A stretch of 64,000 bases of DNA from DASWJS01 sp036397035 (GTDB lineage: Bacteria; Actinomycetota; AC-67), in assembly GCA_036397035.1 (NCBI GenBank), contig DASWJS010000010.1, positions 71,640-135,639 on the forward strand. The letters run 5' to 3'. The notes under the pieces were generated by a model. It saw nothing but the letters and a program-made list of their open reading frames with translations. It was not told where the DNA came from and did not search any database. A program made the translations under genes and the position numbers. How positions within the stretch are numbered: the stretch's first letter is position 1; the number at the start of each line of letters is the position of its first letter. Positions 50,842 to 59,432 of the stretch are shown piece after piece.

Positions 50842-51782
50842 AGCGCGCGCGCTTCCTGCTGCTCGCGCGTGGGAACCTTTACCCCTCGGACCAGCCCCAT
50901 CCCGCGGAGCGCGCGAATCACGTACCACCCCACGTCGACCTGCCAGAGGCGAAGGCCGAGCCGCGCCGACCACGGAAACGCATGGTGATTGTTGTGCCAG
51001 GACTCGCCGAAGCTGATCGCGGCCAAGGGCCACACGTTCCTGCTCTCGTCGCGGGCGCGGTAAGCCTCTTTGCCGTAGAAATGGCAGATCGAGTTGATGC
51101 TCCACGTCACGTGGTGGAGCAGGAAGACGCGCACGAGCGATCCCCAGACGAAGGCCGACAGAGCGCCTCCGAAGCTCATGGTGACGAGGCCGCCGATCAG
51201 CGCCGGAAGCGCGAACGTGGCGAGCGTGAGGTGCGGGAATGCGCGGTCGATTCGCGCCACCGTCCTGTCCTTCACCAGGTCCGGCGTCCATTCGTCCGGC
51301 TGGGAGTGCTTGTCGTCGCCCAGCCAGCCGACGTGCGCATGCCACAGCCCGAGCAGCACGCCCCTCAGCCCCGAGGCCTTTGCCAGGTGCGGCGAGTGCG
51401 GGTCCCCGTACTGGTCGGCGTAGGCGTGATGGCGGCGATGGGTCGCGCACCACGCGACGACCGATCCTTGCACGGCCATCGAGCCGGCGATGGCCAGCAG
51501 CGCCCGGACGGGCCGCACCGCCTGGAACGCGCGGTGCGTGAAGAGCCGGTGGTAGCCGACCGAGATGCCGACGCCGGTGAAGGCGTAGAGGCCGGCCAGG
51601 AGGCCAAAGTCCAGGGTCGAGATGCCCGCGCCGATCCCGAGCCGCGCGATGGCCAGCACCACGCCGAGCAGCGGTCCGACGGTGAACAGCAGCGTGAGGC
51701 GCCGCTGGAGGCGCAGATCGCGCGCGCTGAGACGCGCGATCCCCCTGATCTCGGCCGGGCGGGGGTCAAGGGTCGTCTGCAC
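50838..51782 (-). CDS. Acyl-CoA delta-9-type fatty acid desaturase
   Basis: 314 residues, four membrane helices. Three histidine boxes that hold the di-iron centre are complete: HRLFTH (about 75-80), HRRHH (about 112-116) and HNNHH (about 255-259). Inserts a double bond into saturated acyl-CoA or acyl-lipid. First gene of a two-gene operon with the TetR regulator. The palindromic operator at 51797-51840 lies just upstream of the ATG. Confidence 0.94.
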   Translation of the reverse strand: MQTTLDPRPAEIRGIARLSARDLRLQRRLTLLFTVGPLLGVVLAIARLGIGAGISTLDFGLLAGLYAFTGVGISVGYHRLFTHRAFQAVRPVRALLAIAGSMAVQGSVVAWCATHRRHHAYADQYGDPHSPHLAKASGLRGVLLGLWHAHVGWLGDDKHSQPDEWTPDLVKDRTVARIDRAFPHLTLATFALPALIGGLVTMSFGGALSAFVWGSLVRVFLLHHVTWSINSICHFYGKEAYRARDESRNVWPLAAISFGESWHNNHHAFPWSARLGLRLWQVDVGWYVIRALRGMGLVRGVKVPTREQQEARAL

Positions 51783-51796
51783 GATCGCCTCCAGGG

Positions 51797-51840
51797 TCGT
51801 AACCTACGGTTGCGTAACCTTACGAGACCGTAGGTTACGA
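51797..51840. promoter_or_regulatory. Nested palindromic operator upstream of the desaturase gene
   Basis: TCGTAACCTACGGT (51797-51810) and its perfect reverse complement (51827-51840) flank a 16-bp centre that itself holds CGTAA-CC-TTACG. The unit GTAACC occurs three times (twice direct, once inverted). The layout suits two cooperating TetR-type dimers. It is 15 bp upstream of the desaturase start, so it would overlap the promoter. Confidence 0.75.
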
Positions 51841-51860
51841 CGCAACCCCCCGCACGACGA

Positions 51861-51886
51861 AGGGGCGGATCGGGAGATCCGCCCCT
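51861..51886 (-). terminator. Hairpin terminator of the LAxTG protein gene
   Basis: An 11-bp perfect stem AGGGGCGGATC/GATCCGCCCCT with a 4-nt loop, 16 bp after the stop of the minus-strand gene. It also separates it from the desaturase operator. Confidence 0.7.
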
Positions 51887-51902
51887 CCGTTTCCTTCGTC
51901 CC

Positions 51903-52604
51903 TTACTTGTTCGGCACCCGAGCGAGCTTGCGCCTGGATGCCTGGAGCATGATGCCCGTCATGACCATCAGCGTGCCGAGAAGCGCGATCAGCGGCGTCT
52001 CGGGTCCGGTCTTGGCGAGCTTGACTCCCTTGACCTCGGCCTCGGGCCGCTCGGTCTCCGTCGGCAGAACCTCGGTCTCCGTTTCAGTCTCCGTCGGCTC
52101 TACCTCAGGAGCCTCGCACTCGATCCAGAAGACCTTGTGCTTCTTGTCGGCGCCTCGTGAGCCGTCGGCGTTCACCGTCAGCTTCACGTGGTAGCCCTGG
52201 ATCGCGTGCGGCTCGGCATTGGACGCCGCAAGCGCATCCGTCAGGTCCAGCGTGACCGACCCATCGAGGTCCGTCCCGCCGCCTGCGGGATCGCCCCCGA
52301 TCGCGACGTCACCTTCAGCGAGCACGCCACTGCCCGTCGGAGCGTGCAGCGCAACGCTGTACGAGGCGCTCAGATCGCCTTCCTCGTACCCGTAGAAGTC
52401 GATTTGGAACACACAGCCCACGTGCGGCTGGTTGTTCGGGTGGTCGTCAAAAGCCACCCCGTCGATCTTCACGGTGCCGTTGTTACCCGGTGGTCCACCG
52501 GGCGCGGCATGAACGTTCACCGCCGTGGCGAACAGGACCGACCCCCCTACGATGAGCGAGGCGGACAGCATCCGCCGGGCTCTACGCCGCCAACCTTTGT
52601 CCAT
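51903..52604 (-). CDS. LAxTG sortase-anchored surface protein A
   Basis: 233 residues, GGGAGGGAGG ribosome-binding site. Signal peptide about 1-34, then a compact extracellular domain (about 40-165) with FYGYEEGDLSASYSV, a Glu/Thr linker (EVEPTETETETEVLP), the sorting motif LAKTG preceded by EVKGVK, a membrane helix (LIALLGTLMVMTGIML) and a basic tail ASRRKLARVPNK. LAxTG is the known signal of class E sortases in actinobacteria. No sortase gene is in this window. It shares the VKGVKLAxTGPE segment with the gene at 54053-54733. Confidence 0.85.
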   Translation of the reverse strand: MDKGWRRRARRMLSASLIVGGSVLFATAVNVHAAPGGPPGNNGTVKIDGVAFDDHPNNQPHVGCVFQIDFYGYEEGDLSASYSVALHAPTGSGVLAEGDVAIGGDPAGGGTDLDGSVTLDLTDALAASNAEPHAIQGYHVKLTVNADGSRGADKKHKVFWIECEAPEVEPTETETETEVLPTETERPEAEVKGVKLAKTGPETPLIALLGTLMVMTGIMLQASRRKLARVPNK

Positions 52605-52762
52605 GGCAGCCTCCCTCCCGAGACCTATGAGTCTTGGACCTAAGGCCTGTACGTGCCATAGGTCACAGTGGTCAACCTTCCCGCACAGAAGGGCTATTTA
52701 CATCGATGCCCATTCGTGCCGTTGGCGAAACCAGCGACCCGCGAGGGCAAAGACGCGTGAGC

Positions 52763-53872
52763 CTACGGTTGGCGAAGGAGCGCCGCGGCGTCGGAGGTGG
52801 AGGCGATCGCGACCGCCGACCATGTCCCGTCCTCGCCGACCTTGGTGACCGTCCCCGCGAACTCCCACGAGTTCAGCGTGTTCGCTCGCGGACCCGGGAC
52901 CGTGACGTCGGTCACGAGAATCTCGCCGCCGGAGATCCACAGCGGCGCGATCGCGTTCTCCGCGACCAGCGTCTCCGGTCCCGACGGGAGGTCGTATCGG
53001 TATACGGCTTGGGGGACCCGCGGACGCACGCGCAGATGGTCGCCGAACGAGGACGTGTCGTAGGCGATGCTCGAGCCGTCGGGCGAGACCACCGCGTTGT
53101 TCGCGCCGGGGCGCACGCCGATCGCCTGGGTCCGCCTGGACTCGACGTCGAGCGCGAACCAGCTATCGTCGCCGGTCTCGACGTGACCGCGGTAGTAGAT
53201 CGTGCGGCCGTCGGGCGACCAGCGCGCATGCGTGCCCGCCCACGGCTCGGCGACGTCTTGGCCGGTCGGCTCCAGCAAGAAGAGCCCGAGCGTCCGGTCG
53301 ACGCTGACGTGCGTGTCGGTGACGAGGATCGAGGCGCCGTCTGGCGCCCACGCGACCGATGCTTCGTCGTCGCTCCCGGCGCCCCGCCCGATCACGTGCC
53401 CGATCGTTCGAACGGCCGACGGCCTGCCCCCGGACGCGTCCACCAGCTTGAGCCGATGCGCGGTGGAACCCTCGTACTTGAAGGACAGGTAGGCGATCGT
53501 GGAGCCGTCCGGGCTCACGCCGAAGCCGAGGATCGAGCCCTCCTCGCGGACGATCTCGCGCGGCGCGGCGCCCGCGACGGAAATCGCTTCGATCGAGGAA
53601 CGTGACGACTCGGAGTCGGATGCGACGTACAGAACCTCGTCGCCGAGGAACGCCGGGTCGCGCTCGAACCGCTCGTCACCGTCGAATGTGAGCTGCGTCG
53701 CACGATCCATCGCGACGTCGTAGAGCCACAGGTCGCGCTGATCGGGTTGGTGCGCCACGTACGCGACGTACCCGCGTTCGCCCGAGGGCTCGGGGGCGCT
53801 CGCGGACGGCGTCGTCGGTGGCTGCCGCGCGCACGCCGCCAGCAAGGTCGCCGCGACCGCGGCTCCCCGCAA
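52763..53872 (-). CDS. Beta-propeller (TolB-like) lipoprotein
   Basis: About 369 residues from a TTG at 53872 that is preceded by GAGGAAC; TTG at 53890 or 53893 and an ATG at 53923 are also possible, but the last lies inside tRNA-Ser(TGA). Lipobox LLAAC near the start. Repeats such as GVSPDGSTIAYLSF, AWAPDGASILVTD, RWSPDGRTIYYRG and VVSPDGSSIAYD are PD40/WD40-like blades, about six in number. A surface-bound propeller of unknown ligand. Confidence 0.85.
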   Translation of the reverse strand: MRGAAVAATLLAACARQPPTTPSASAPEPSGERGYVAYVAHQPDQRDLWLYDVAMDRATQLTFDGDERFERDPAFLGDEVLYVASDSESSRSSIEAISVAGAAPREIVREEGSILGFGVSPDGSTIAYLSFKYEGSTAHRLKLVDASGGRPSAVRTIGHVIGRGAGSDDEASVAWAPDGASILVTDTHVSVDRTLGLFLLEPTGQDVAEPWAGTHARWSPDGRTIYYRGHVETGDDSWFALDVESRRTQAIGVRPGANNAVVSPDGSSIAYDTSSFGDHLRVRPRVPQAVYRYDLPSGPETLVAENAIAPLWISGGEILVTDVTVPGPRANTLNSWEFAGTVTKVGEDGTWSAVAIASTSDAAALLRQP

Positions 53873-53894
53873 CGCCCTGCCGTTCCTCAACAAG

Positions 53895-53983
53895 CGGAGG
53901 GCATGGGACTCGAACCCATACACCGGCTCACACCGGCTCAGCGGTTTTCAAGACCGCCCGGTTGCCAATTACCGTAGCCCTCC
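53895..53983 (-). tRNA. tRNA-Ser (anticodon TGA)
   Basis: Acceptor GGAGGGC (53983-53977) pairs with GCCCTCC (53902-53896), with discriminator G. Stem GCGGT/ACCGC around loop CTTGAAA gives TGA. Long variable arm with two CCGGTGTGA-like copies, and T-loop GGTTCGAGTCC. Confidence 0.95.
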
Positions 53984-54052
53984 GCCGGCAAGCGTACCGC
54001 GACGGGAGTGCGGCGCCGGGCGCGAGCGAGGCGCCTGCCGGGGGCGAGCGGC

Positions 54053-54733
54053 TTACTCCGGCGAGCGCAGCAGGAACCGTTGGCGCAGCCCGTGCAACCA
54101 GAAGCCCGACGCCAGCAGGAGCGTGCCGAGGCTTCCGAGGACCGGCGCGACCTCGGGCCCGGTGTTGGCCAGCTTGACGCCCTTCACCTTCGTCTTCGGG
54201 TCGGGATCCCGCGTGAACTTCGTTCCCGCGACATCGGCCGACTCGGTCTCAGTGGCCTGCACGCTCGCCGTCTCGGTGGCGGTCGAGGTGCTCGTCGATT
54301 GCGTGTCGCCGCCCGCGCAGAACTCGACGTGGCTCAAGCCGTAGCGCTTGTTGTTCTTGTTCTTCGGGTTGATGGGCGTGGTCAGGTGGTGGTCGCTCGT
54401 CGCGCCGGAGTAGGAGTAGACGTTGGCGCCGGGACCGCCCTTCACGATCACCGCGTCCACCGGGTCCTCCGACTCCCAGTCGACGCGGGGATCGGGGGTG
54501 CCCCCGGTCGTGACGGTGAGCGTCACGCCGCCCTGCGTCCCCGAGTTGGGAGGGTCGAACTTGGTGAGCGTCTGCATCTCGAGGTCGCCGCACTTGACGT
54601 TGTAGTCGGCCTCGGACACCGAGTCCCAGTTGTCGGCGCTCGCGATCTGCGTCGCGACCAGCGTCAGCATCAGGACGGGGACGAGCGCCATCGAGCGCGC
54701 CGCCCACTTCGTTCCCCGATTCATCCGTGCCAC
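54053..54733 (-). CDS. LAxTG sortase-anchored surface protein B
   Basis: 226 residues from the GTG at 54733, which has GGGAG 5 nt upstream; GTG at 54751 and an ATG three codons further in are alternatives. Signal peptide with AARSMALVPVLMLTLV, mature domain about 35-150 (two cysteines, CGDLEM and EFCAGG), a Ser/Thr/Glu linker (STSTSTATETASVQATETES), LANTG preceded by KVKGVK, a helix and tail RQRFLLRSPE. Sorting region nearly identical in form to that of protein A, so the two probably use the same class E sortase. Confidence 0.85.
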   Translation of the reverse strand: MARMNRGTKWAARSMALVPVLMLTLVATQIASADNWDSVSEADYNVKCGDLEMQTLTKFDPPNSGTQGGVTLTVTTGGTPDPRVDWESEDPVDAVIVKGGPGANVYSYSGATSDHHLTTPINPKNKNNKRYGLSHVEFCAGGDTQSTSTSTATETASVQATETESADVAGTKFTRDPDPKTKVKGVKLANTGPEVAPVLGSLGTLLLASGFWLHGLRQRFLLRSPE

Positions 54734-54890
54734 GTCGACTCCCTTCGCCACATCCGGCGTCCCGCCATCTTGCGTACCCGCGTCCCGACGGTAAATAGCA
54801 CCGGTTGGCTAGATGATGTGCCGAATGACGAAGTGAGTCCTCAGAGGCCAGCCAATAGGGGCCACGACAAACTACATCAGACCTCGGATA

Positions 54891-56162
54891 CTACGCGCCG
54901 GCGTGCGGCAGGTAAGCACCGTCCCCGGTCACGTAGCCACGCAGAGCGTCCGGGAGCAGGACCGAGCCGTCGGCGCGCTGGTGGTTCTCCAGGATCGCCG
55001 CGACGTGCCTGCTGGAGGTGACGGCGGTGCCGTTGAGGGTGTGAACGGGCGCCGTCCCGGACGCCGACCGGATGCGGCAGTCGAGCCGGCGCGCCTGGTA
55101 GTCGGTCGTGTTCGAGCACGACGTGACCTCCCGGTATCGCCCCTGTCCCGGGAACCACGCCTCAAGGTCGACCTTGCGAGCGGCCGGGGCGCCCAGCTCG
55201 CCCGTGCACACGTCCACCGCGCGGTAGGGCAGCTCGAGGTCGCGAAGGATCCGCTCCTCGATGGCGATGAGGCGGTCGTGCTCGTCCCAGGAAACCGCGG
55301 GGTCGGCGAAGACGAACATCTCCACCTTTTCGAATTGGTGCGTGCGAAAGATGCCGCGCGTGTCGCGGCCGTGCGTGCCCGCCTCCCGGCGGAAGCAGGA
55401 CGACACGCCCGCGTAGCGGATCGGAAGCGCCCCGGGATCGAGCAGCTCGTCCATGTGCAGCGCCGCGAGCGGCACCTCGCTGGTGCCGACGAGGTAGAGG
55501 TCGTCGTCGGCGGTCTTGTAGATCTGCTGCTCGTCGGTCGGCAGGAACCCCGTCCCCTCCATCGCCTCGCGCCGCACGAGCACGGGCGGCGCGACGGGTA
55601 CGAAGCCCTCGGCTTGCAGGACGTCGAAGGCGAAGCGGACGAGCGCCTGCCACAGCAGCGCGCCGTGGCCGGTCAGGTACGCGAATCGCGAGCCGGACGT
55701 GCGGGCCGCGCGCTCGACGTCGATCATGCCGAGCGCGGTCCCCAGGTCCAGGTGGTCCTTCGGCTCGAAGTCGAACGCGGGCGGTGTCCCCCACGTGCGC
55801 AGCTCGACGTTGTCCTCGTCGCTCGCGCCCTCGGGCGCGCCGTCGTAGGGAAGGTTCGGGATCTGAAGCAGAAGCCGCCGAAGCTCCGCCGCGTGCCCGG
55901 CCTCGCGCTCGCCGAGCGCGGCGATCTCGTCCGACAAGCCCTTGAGCTTGTCGAGCAGCGCCTGCTTCTCGCCGCCCGCCAGTCGCGCCACGTCCTTGCC
56001 GGCCCTCTTCTGCTCGGCGCGCAGCTCGTCGATGCGCGCCTGGCACGCCCGGCGTTCCCCGTCGGCCTTCAGCACCTCGTCGATCGGGGGCTCGATCCCG
56101 CGCCGGGCGAGCGCCGCTCGGACGCGCTCCGGCTCGTCGCGGATGAGCTTGATGTCGAGCAT
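54891..56162 (-). CDS. serS: Seryl-tRNA synthetase
   Basis: 423 residues. N-terminal antiparallel coiled coil (about 30-100, which recognises the long variable arm of tRNA-Ser), class II catalytic core with motif 2 SCFRREAGTHGRDTRGIFRTHQF and motif 3 region NGTAVTSSRHVAAILEN. The ATG directly follows the pheA stop without a gap. All four serine tRNA genes found here lie on the same strand. Confidence 0.96.
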   Translation of the reverse strand: MLDIKLIRDEPERVRAALARRGIEPPIDEVLKADGERRACQARIDELRAEQKRAGKDVARLAGGEKQALLDKLKGLSDEIAALGEREAGHAAELRRLLLQIPNLPYDGAPEGASDEDNVELRTWGTPPAFDFEPKDHLDLGTALGMIDVERAARTSGSRFAYLTGHGALLWQALVRFAFDVLQAEGFVPVAPPVLVRREAMEGTGFLPTDEQQIYKTADDDLYLVGTSEVPLAALHMDELLDPGALPIRYAGVSSCFRREAGTHGRDTRGIFRTHQFEKVEMFVFADPAVSWDEHDRLIAIEERILRDLELPYRAVDVCTGELGAPAARKVDLEAWFPGQGRYREVTSCSNTTDYQARRLDCRIRSASGTAPVHTLNGTAVTSSRHVAAILENHQRADGSVLLPDALRGYVTGDGAYLPHAGA

Positions 56163-57014
56163 CTAGGCGGGCCCTCGCGCGGCCCGCGGGTAGGACCCGA
56201 GCACCTTGACCTCGAGGATCTTCGTGCGGAGCGAATCGATCGCGTAGCGCACGGGCGGCTCGTCCGCGTGCCCTTCCATGTCGATGAAGAAGCAGTACTC
56301 GCCGAGCCGTTCCTTCGTGGGGCGCGACTCGAGCTTGGTGAGGTTGATGCCGCGATCGCTGAACTCGTGCAGGATCGCCAGCAGCGACCCCGGGCGGTCC
56401 TTTTCGATGAAGCACACGACGCTGGTCTTGTCGTCGCCGCTCGGCTCGGCGCGCTCCCGGCCGACCAGCACGAAGCGCGTCTCGTTCTCGCCCCGATCCT
56501 CGACGTCCTCGGCCAGCACGATCAGCTCGTACAGCTCCGCGGCGAGCGGGTTGCCGATGGCCGCCCAGCGCTCGCCGTCGCTCGCGGCGTCGCGAGCGTA
56601 CCGCGCCGCCTCGGCGGTCGAGTTCGCGGCGTGCACGCGCGCGTGCGCCAAGCGGTCCTCCAGGAACTCGCGGCACTGCGCGGTCGCGTGCGGGTGGCTG
56701 ATCACGTCGGTGACGCGGTCGAGCGTCGTCCCCGCCTTGGCAAGGAGCGCATGACGGATGGGCCGCACGACTTCCGCGCGGATCTGCACGGGCTCGGACC
56801 CGAACGCCAGCGCGTCGAGCGTGACGTTGACCGACCCTTCGATCGAGTTCTCGATGGGGAGCATTCCCGCGTCGATCGAGCCGCGCGCCACCGCGGCCAC
56901 GACCTCCGAGACGGTGGTGAGCGCTTCGAGCTGCGCGCCGCTCGCGTCCGGCATCGAAAGCAGCGCCTCCTCCGTGAAGGTCCCGGGCGGGCCGAGGTAG
57001 CCGAGGCGCGTCAC
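56163..57014 (-). CDS. pheA: Prephenate dehydratase
   Basis: Converts prephenate to phenylpyruvate in phenylalanine synthesis. 283 residues. GYLGPPGTFTEEALL (4-18), catalytic Thr in NETRFVLVGR (about 170-180) and the C-terminal ACT domain with the ESRPTKERLGEYCFFIDMEGH segment that binds Phe. The GTG start overlaps the stop of the DUF4446 gene (GTGA). pheA-serS adjacency also occurs in other actinobacteria. Confidence 0.96.
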   Translation of the reverse strand: MTRLGYLGPPGTFTEEALLSMPDASGAQLEALTTVSEVVAAVARGSIDAGMLPIENSIEGSVNVTLDALAFGSEPVQIRAEVVRPIRHALLAKAGTTLDRVTDVISHPHATAQCREFLEDRLAHARVHAANSTAEAARYARDAASDGERWAAIGNPLAAELYELIVLAEDVEDRGENETRFVLVGRERAEPSGDDKTSVVCFIEKDRPGSLLAILHEFSDRGINLTKLESRPTKERLGEYCFFIDMEGHADEPPVRYAIDSLRTKILEVKVLGSYPRAARGPA

Positions 57015-57460
57015 CGCGTCACCGCGCCGATCGCGCGCCGGATGGCTTCCTGCTCCTCGGTGCTGAGGTTGTGCCGGCTCGCCCCGCGCTCGACGCTCTT
57101 GGCGTAGATGCGGCTCTCGTTGCGTCCGTTGATCGAAGACAGCACGATCCCGGACCCGTCGGCGTCGAGCAGCGCGGCGGCGAAGGACAGGTGCCCGCCC
57201 ATGTCCTCGTAGGCGTCGAAGCGAACGAGCCCGACGCACTGCACCGAGTGCGCCACCATGTCGCGCAGCTCGGCCAGCTCCGCGCCGACGTCGCCGTTGA
57301 GCGGGACCTGCGCCGTCGAGGCGCGGACGCTCGGCAGCGAGCGGCGCCTGCGCACCCGGCGCAGTTGTCGCCCTTGGAGCAGCACGAGCAGCAGCGACAG
57401 CACCGCAACGGCCGCTGCGGCGATCGCGAGCGCGCTGAGCGCGGACGAACTGAGGGACAC
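57011..57460 (-). CDS. DUF4446-family membrane-anchored protein
   Basis: 149 residues from a GTG at 57460; the ATG at 57496 is the alternative but would overlap the divergent larB start. One N-terminal helix (ALSALAIAAAAVAVLSLLLVLL), a basic linker, then the DUF4446 domain (GLVRFDAYEDMGGHLSFAAALLD to SRIYAKSVERG). The domain is widespread in Gram-positive bacteria; its function is unknown. TATCCT (57476-57471) lies 10 nt upstream. Confidence 0.88.
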   Translation of the reverse strand: MSLSSSALSALAIAAAAVAVLSLLLVLLQGRQLRRVRRRRSLPSVRASTAQVPLNGDVGAELAELRDMVAHSVQCVGLVRFDAYEDMGGHLSFAAALLDADGSGIVLSSINGRNESRIYAKSVERGASRHNLSTEEQEAIRRAIGAVTR

Positions 57461-57486
57461 GGCGACGGCTAGGATATCCGGCCGTG
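57458..57486. promoter_or_regulatory. Overlapping divergent leaderless promoters
   Basis: The palindrome GGATATCC (57472-57479) provides TAGGAT on the plus strand (57470-57475, 8 nt before the larB GTG) and TATCCT on the minus strand (57476-57471, 10 nt before the DUF4446 GTG). The two -10 elements overlap almost completely, so the promoters should exclude each other. Confidence 0.55.
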
Positions 57487-58236
57487 GATCAGGCATCGCT
57501 CAGCGATCTGCTGCACGCCGTCTCCCGCGGCGACGTCGGCCCCGAGGAGGCGGCCGAACGGCTCGCGCACCTGCCCGTCGTCGACCTCGGCTTCGCCCAC
57601 GTCGACACCCACCGGGCGCTTCGGACCGGCTTGCCGGAGGTCGTCTACTGCCCCGGCAAGACACCGGAGCAGATCCGCGCGATCGCCGCCGAGCTGCTGA
57701 AGGCGCCGGGCGGCACGCTGCTGGCGACCCGGGCGACCGAGCGCGACTTCGAAGCGGTCCGGGACCTCGCCCCCGACGTCGCCTACGACGCCGCTGGCCG
57801 CATCATCGTCCTTCGCCGAGCCGAGGTCGCACCGCTCGGCACCGTGGCCGTCGTGACCGCCGGCACCGCCGACCTGCCCGTCGCGCGCGAGGCGACCGTC
57901 GTGGCGGAGGCGCTCGGCATCAAGGTCGAGCCGATCGCCGACATCGGCGTCGCCGGGCTGCACCGCGCGCTCGCGCGGCAAGCGGACCTGCGGCGCGCCG
58001 ACGTCGTCATCGTCGTCGCGGGGATGGAGGGCGCGCTGCCGAGCGTCGTCGCGGGGATGGTGCGCTCACCCGTCGTCGCGGTGCCCACGAGCGTCGGCTA
58101 CGGCGCGTCCTTCGGCGGGGTGGCCGCGCTGCTCGCGATGCTGTCCTCGTGCGCCGCGGGCATCTCGGTGGTCAACATCGACAACGGCTTCGGCGCCGCG
58201 GTCGTGGCTGCGCGGATCCTGGCCGCTCGTCCATGA
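57484..58236 (+). CDS. larB: Nickel-pincer cofactor biosynthesis protein LarB
   Basis: Carboxylates and hydrolyses nicotinate adenine dinucleotide to P2CMN in nickel-pincer synthesis. 250 residues. The LarB-specific EVVYCPGKTPEQ (about 51-62) holds the Cys used for covalent adduct formation; the C-terminal half, PurE-like, carries GVAGLHR and SVGYGASFGG. GTG start, leaderless promoter. The stop overlaps larC (ATGA). Confidence 0.93.
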   Translation: MDQASLSDLLHAVSRGDVGPEEAAERLAHLPVVDLGFAHVDTHRALRTGLPEVVYCPGKTPEQIRAIAAELLKAPGGTLLATRATERDFEAVRDLAPDVAYDAAGRIIVLRRAEVAPLGTVAVVTAGTADLPVAREATVVAEALGIKVEPIADIGVAGLHRALARQADLRRADVVIVVAGMEGALPSVVAGMVRSPVVAVPTSVGYGASFGGVAALLAMLSSCAAGISVVNIDNGFGAAVVAARILAARP

Positions 58237-59432
58237 CGACGATCGCCTTCGTCGACTGCTTCTCCGGGGTGTCCGGCGACATGATGCTCGGCGCGCTGAT
58301 CGACGCCGGCGTGCCGGTCGAGGTGCTGCAGGAGCCGCTCGGCAAGCTGCCGATCCACGGGCTGTCGTTGCAGGCGCAGCGGACCGAGCGGCTCGGGATC
58401 ACCGCGACCCACGTGAAGGTGACGGGCGAGCGCAGCGCGGTCCTGCACAACTACCTCAGCATCCGGTCCATCATCGAGGAGGCGCCGCTTCCGCCGCGCG
58501 CGCGCACCCGCGCGCTTGGCATCTTCCAGCGGCTCGCCGAAGCTGAGGCGAGAGTTCACGGCACCGACATCACCCACGTGCGGCTCCACGAGGTCGGCTC
58601 GGCCGACACCATCGTCGACGTGGTGGGGACGGCGCTCGGACTCGAGCACCTCGGGATCGACAAGGTCTACGCGTCGCCGGTCGCGACCGGGATGGGCATG
58701 ATGCGCACCGACCACGGCGTCTACCCGATCCCCGGCCCGGCCGTGCTGGAGCTGCTGAAGGGCGCGCCCCTGTACTCGCGCGGGATCCCCTACGAGCTGG
58801 TCACGCCGACCGGCGCCGCGATCCTGGCCGAGACGGCGGAGCGCTTCGGCGAGCTGCCGATGATGCACGTGCGGGCGACCGGGTACGGCGCCGGCACGCG
58901 CGAGCTGGAGATCCCGAACGTGCTCCGGATCATGGTGGGCGAGCCGGCCGAAGACGAGGACCTGTTCGGGCCCGTGCCCGCGGTGCTGCTGGAGGCCAAC
59001 ATCGACGACATGAACCCGGAGCTGTACGAGTTCGCGATCGAGCGGCTCCTGGAGGCCGGCGCGCAGGACGCCTGGGTCACGCCGGTGGTGATGAAGCGCG
59101 GGCGGCCGGCGGCGATGCTCAGCATCCTCACCGGGCCCGGCGAGGAGCACGCGGTCCGCGACGCCCTGTTCGCCGAGACGACCACGATCGGGATGCGGCG
59201 CCGCACGATCGAAAAGTGGACGCTGCCGCGCGAGATCATGACGGTCGAGCTGACCGGCGGCTCGGTCGCGGTCAAAGTCGCGCGTGGGCGCGACGGGACG
59301 GTCGTGGGCCTGGCGCCCGAGTACGCCGATTGCGCACGCGTCGCTCGCGAGACGAGCCGCCCCCTCAAGGACGTCTACGCCGAAGCGCAGTCCGCCGCGA
59401 GGGAGCGGCTCGGCGATCCCGGCTCGGTCTAG
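58233..59432 (+). CDS. larC: Nickel insertion protein LarC
   Basis: CTP-dependent nickel insertase for the pincer cofactor. 399 residues in one uninterrupted frame, unlike the Lactobacillus gene, which is split by a programmed frameshift. FVDCFSGVSGDMMLGALIDAG (6-26), HLHEVGSADTIVD-type segment VRLHEVGSADTIVDVVG, EANIDDMNPE (about 250) and PLKDVYAEA. Coupled to larB. larA and larE are not in the window, so the recipient enzyme is elsewhere. Confidence 0.94.
   Translation: MTTIAFVDCFSGVSGDMMLGALIDAGVPVEVLQEPLGKLPIHGLSLQAQRTERLGITATHVKVTGERSAVLHNYLSIRSIIEEAPLPPRARTRALGIFQRLAEAEARVHGTDITHVRLHEVGSADTIVDVVGTALGLEHLGIDKVYASPVATGMGMMRTDHGVYPIPGPAVLELLKGAPLYSRGIPYELVTPTGAAILAETAERFGELPMMHVRATGYGAGTRELEIPNVLRIMVGEPAEDEDLFGPVPAVLLEANIDDMNPELYEFAIERLLEAGAQDAWVTPVVMKRGRPAAMLSILTGPGEEHAVRDALFAETTTIGMRRRTIEKWTLPREIMTVELTGGSVAVKVARGRDGTVVGLAPEYADCARVARETSRPLKDVYAEAQSAARERLGDPGSV

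Noticed and set aside
54785..54850. Inverted TTGGCT/AGCCAA and GTAAATAGC (also seen inverted at 52692) as shared operators of the two LAxTG genes
   Set aside because: The units are short, far apart and in opposite orientation relative to the two genes; chance is adequate.
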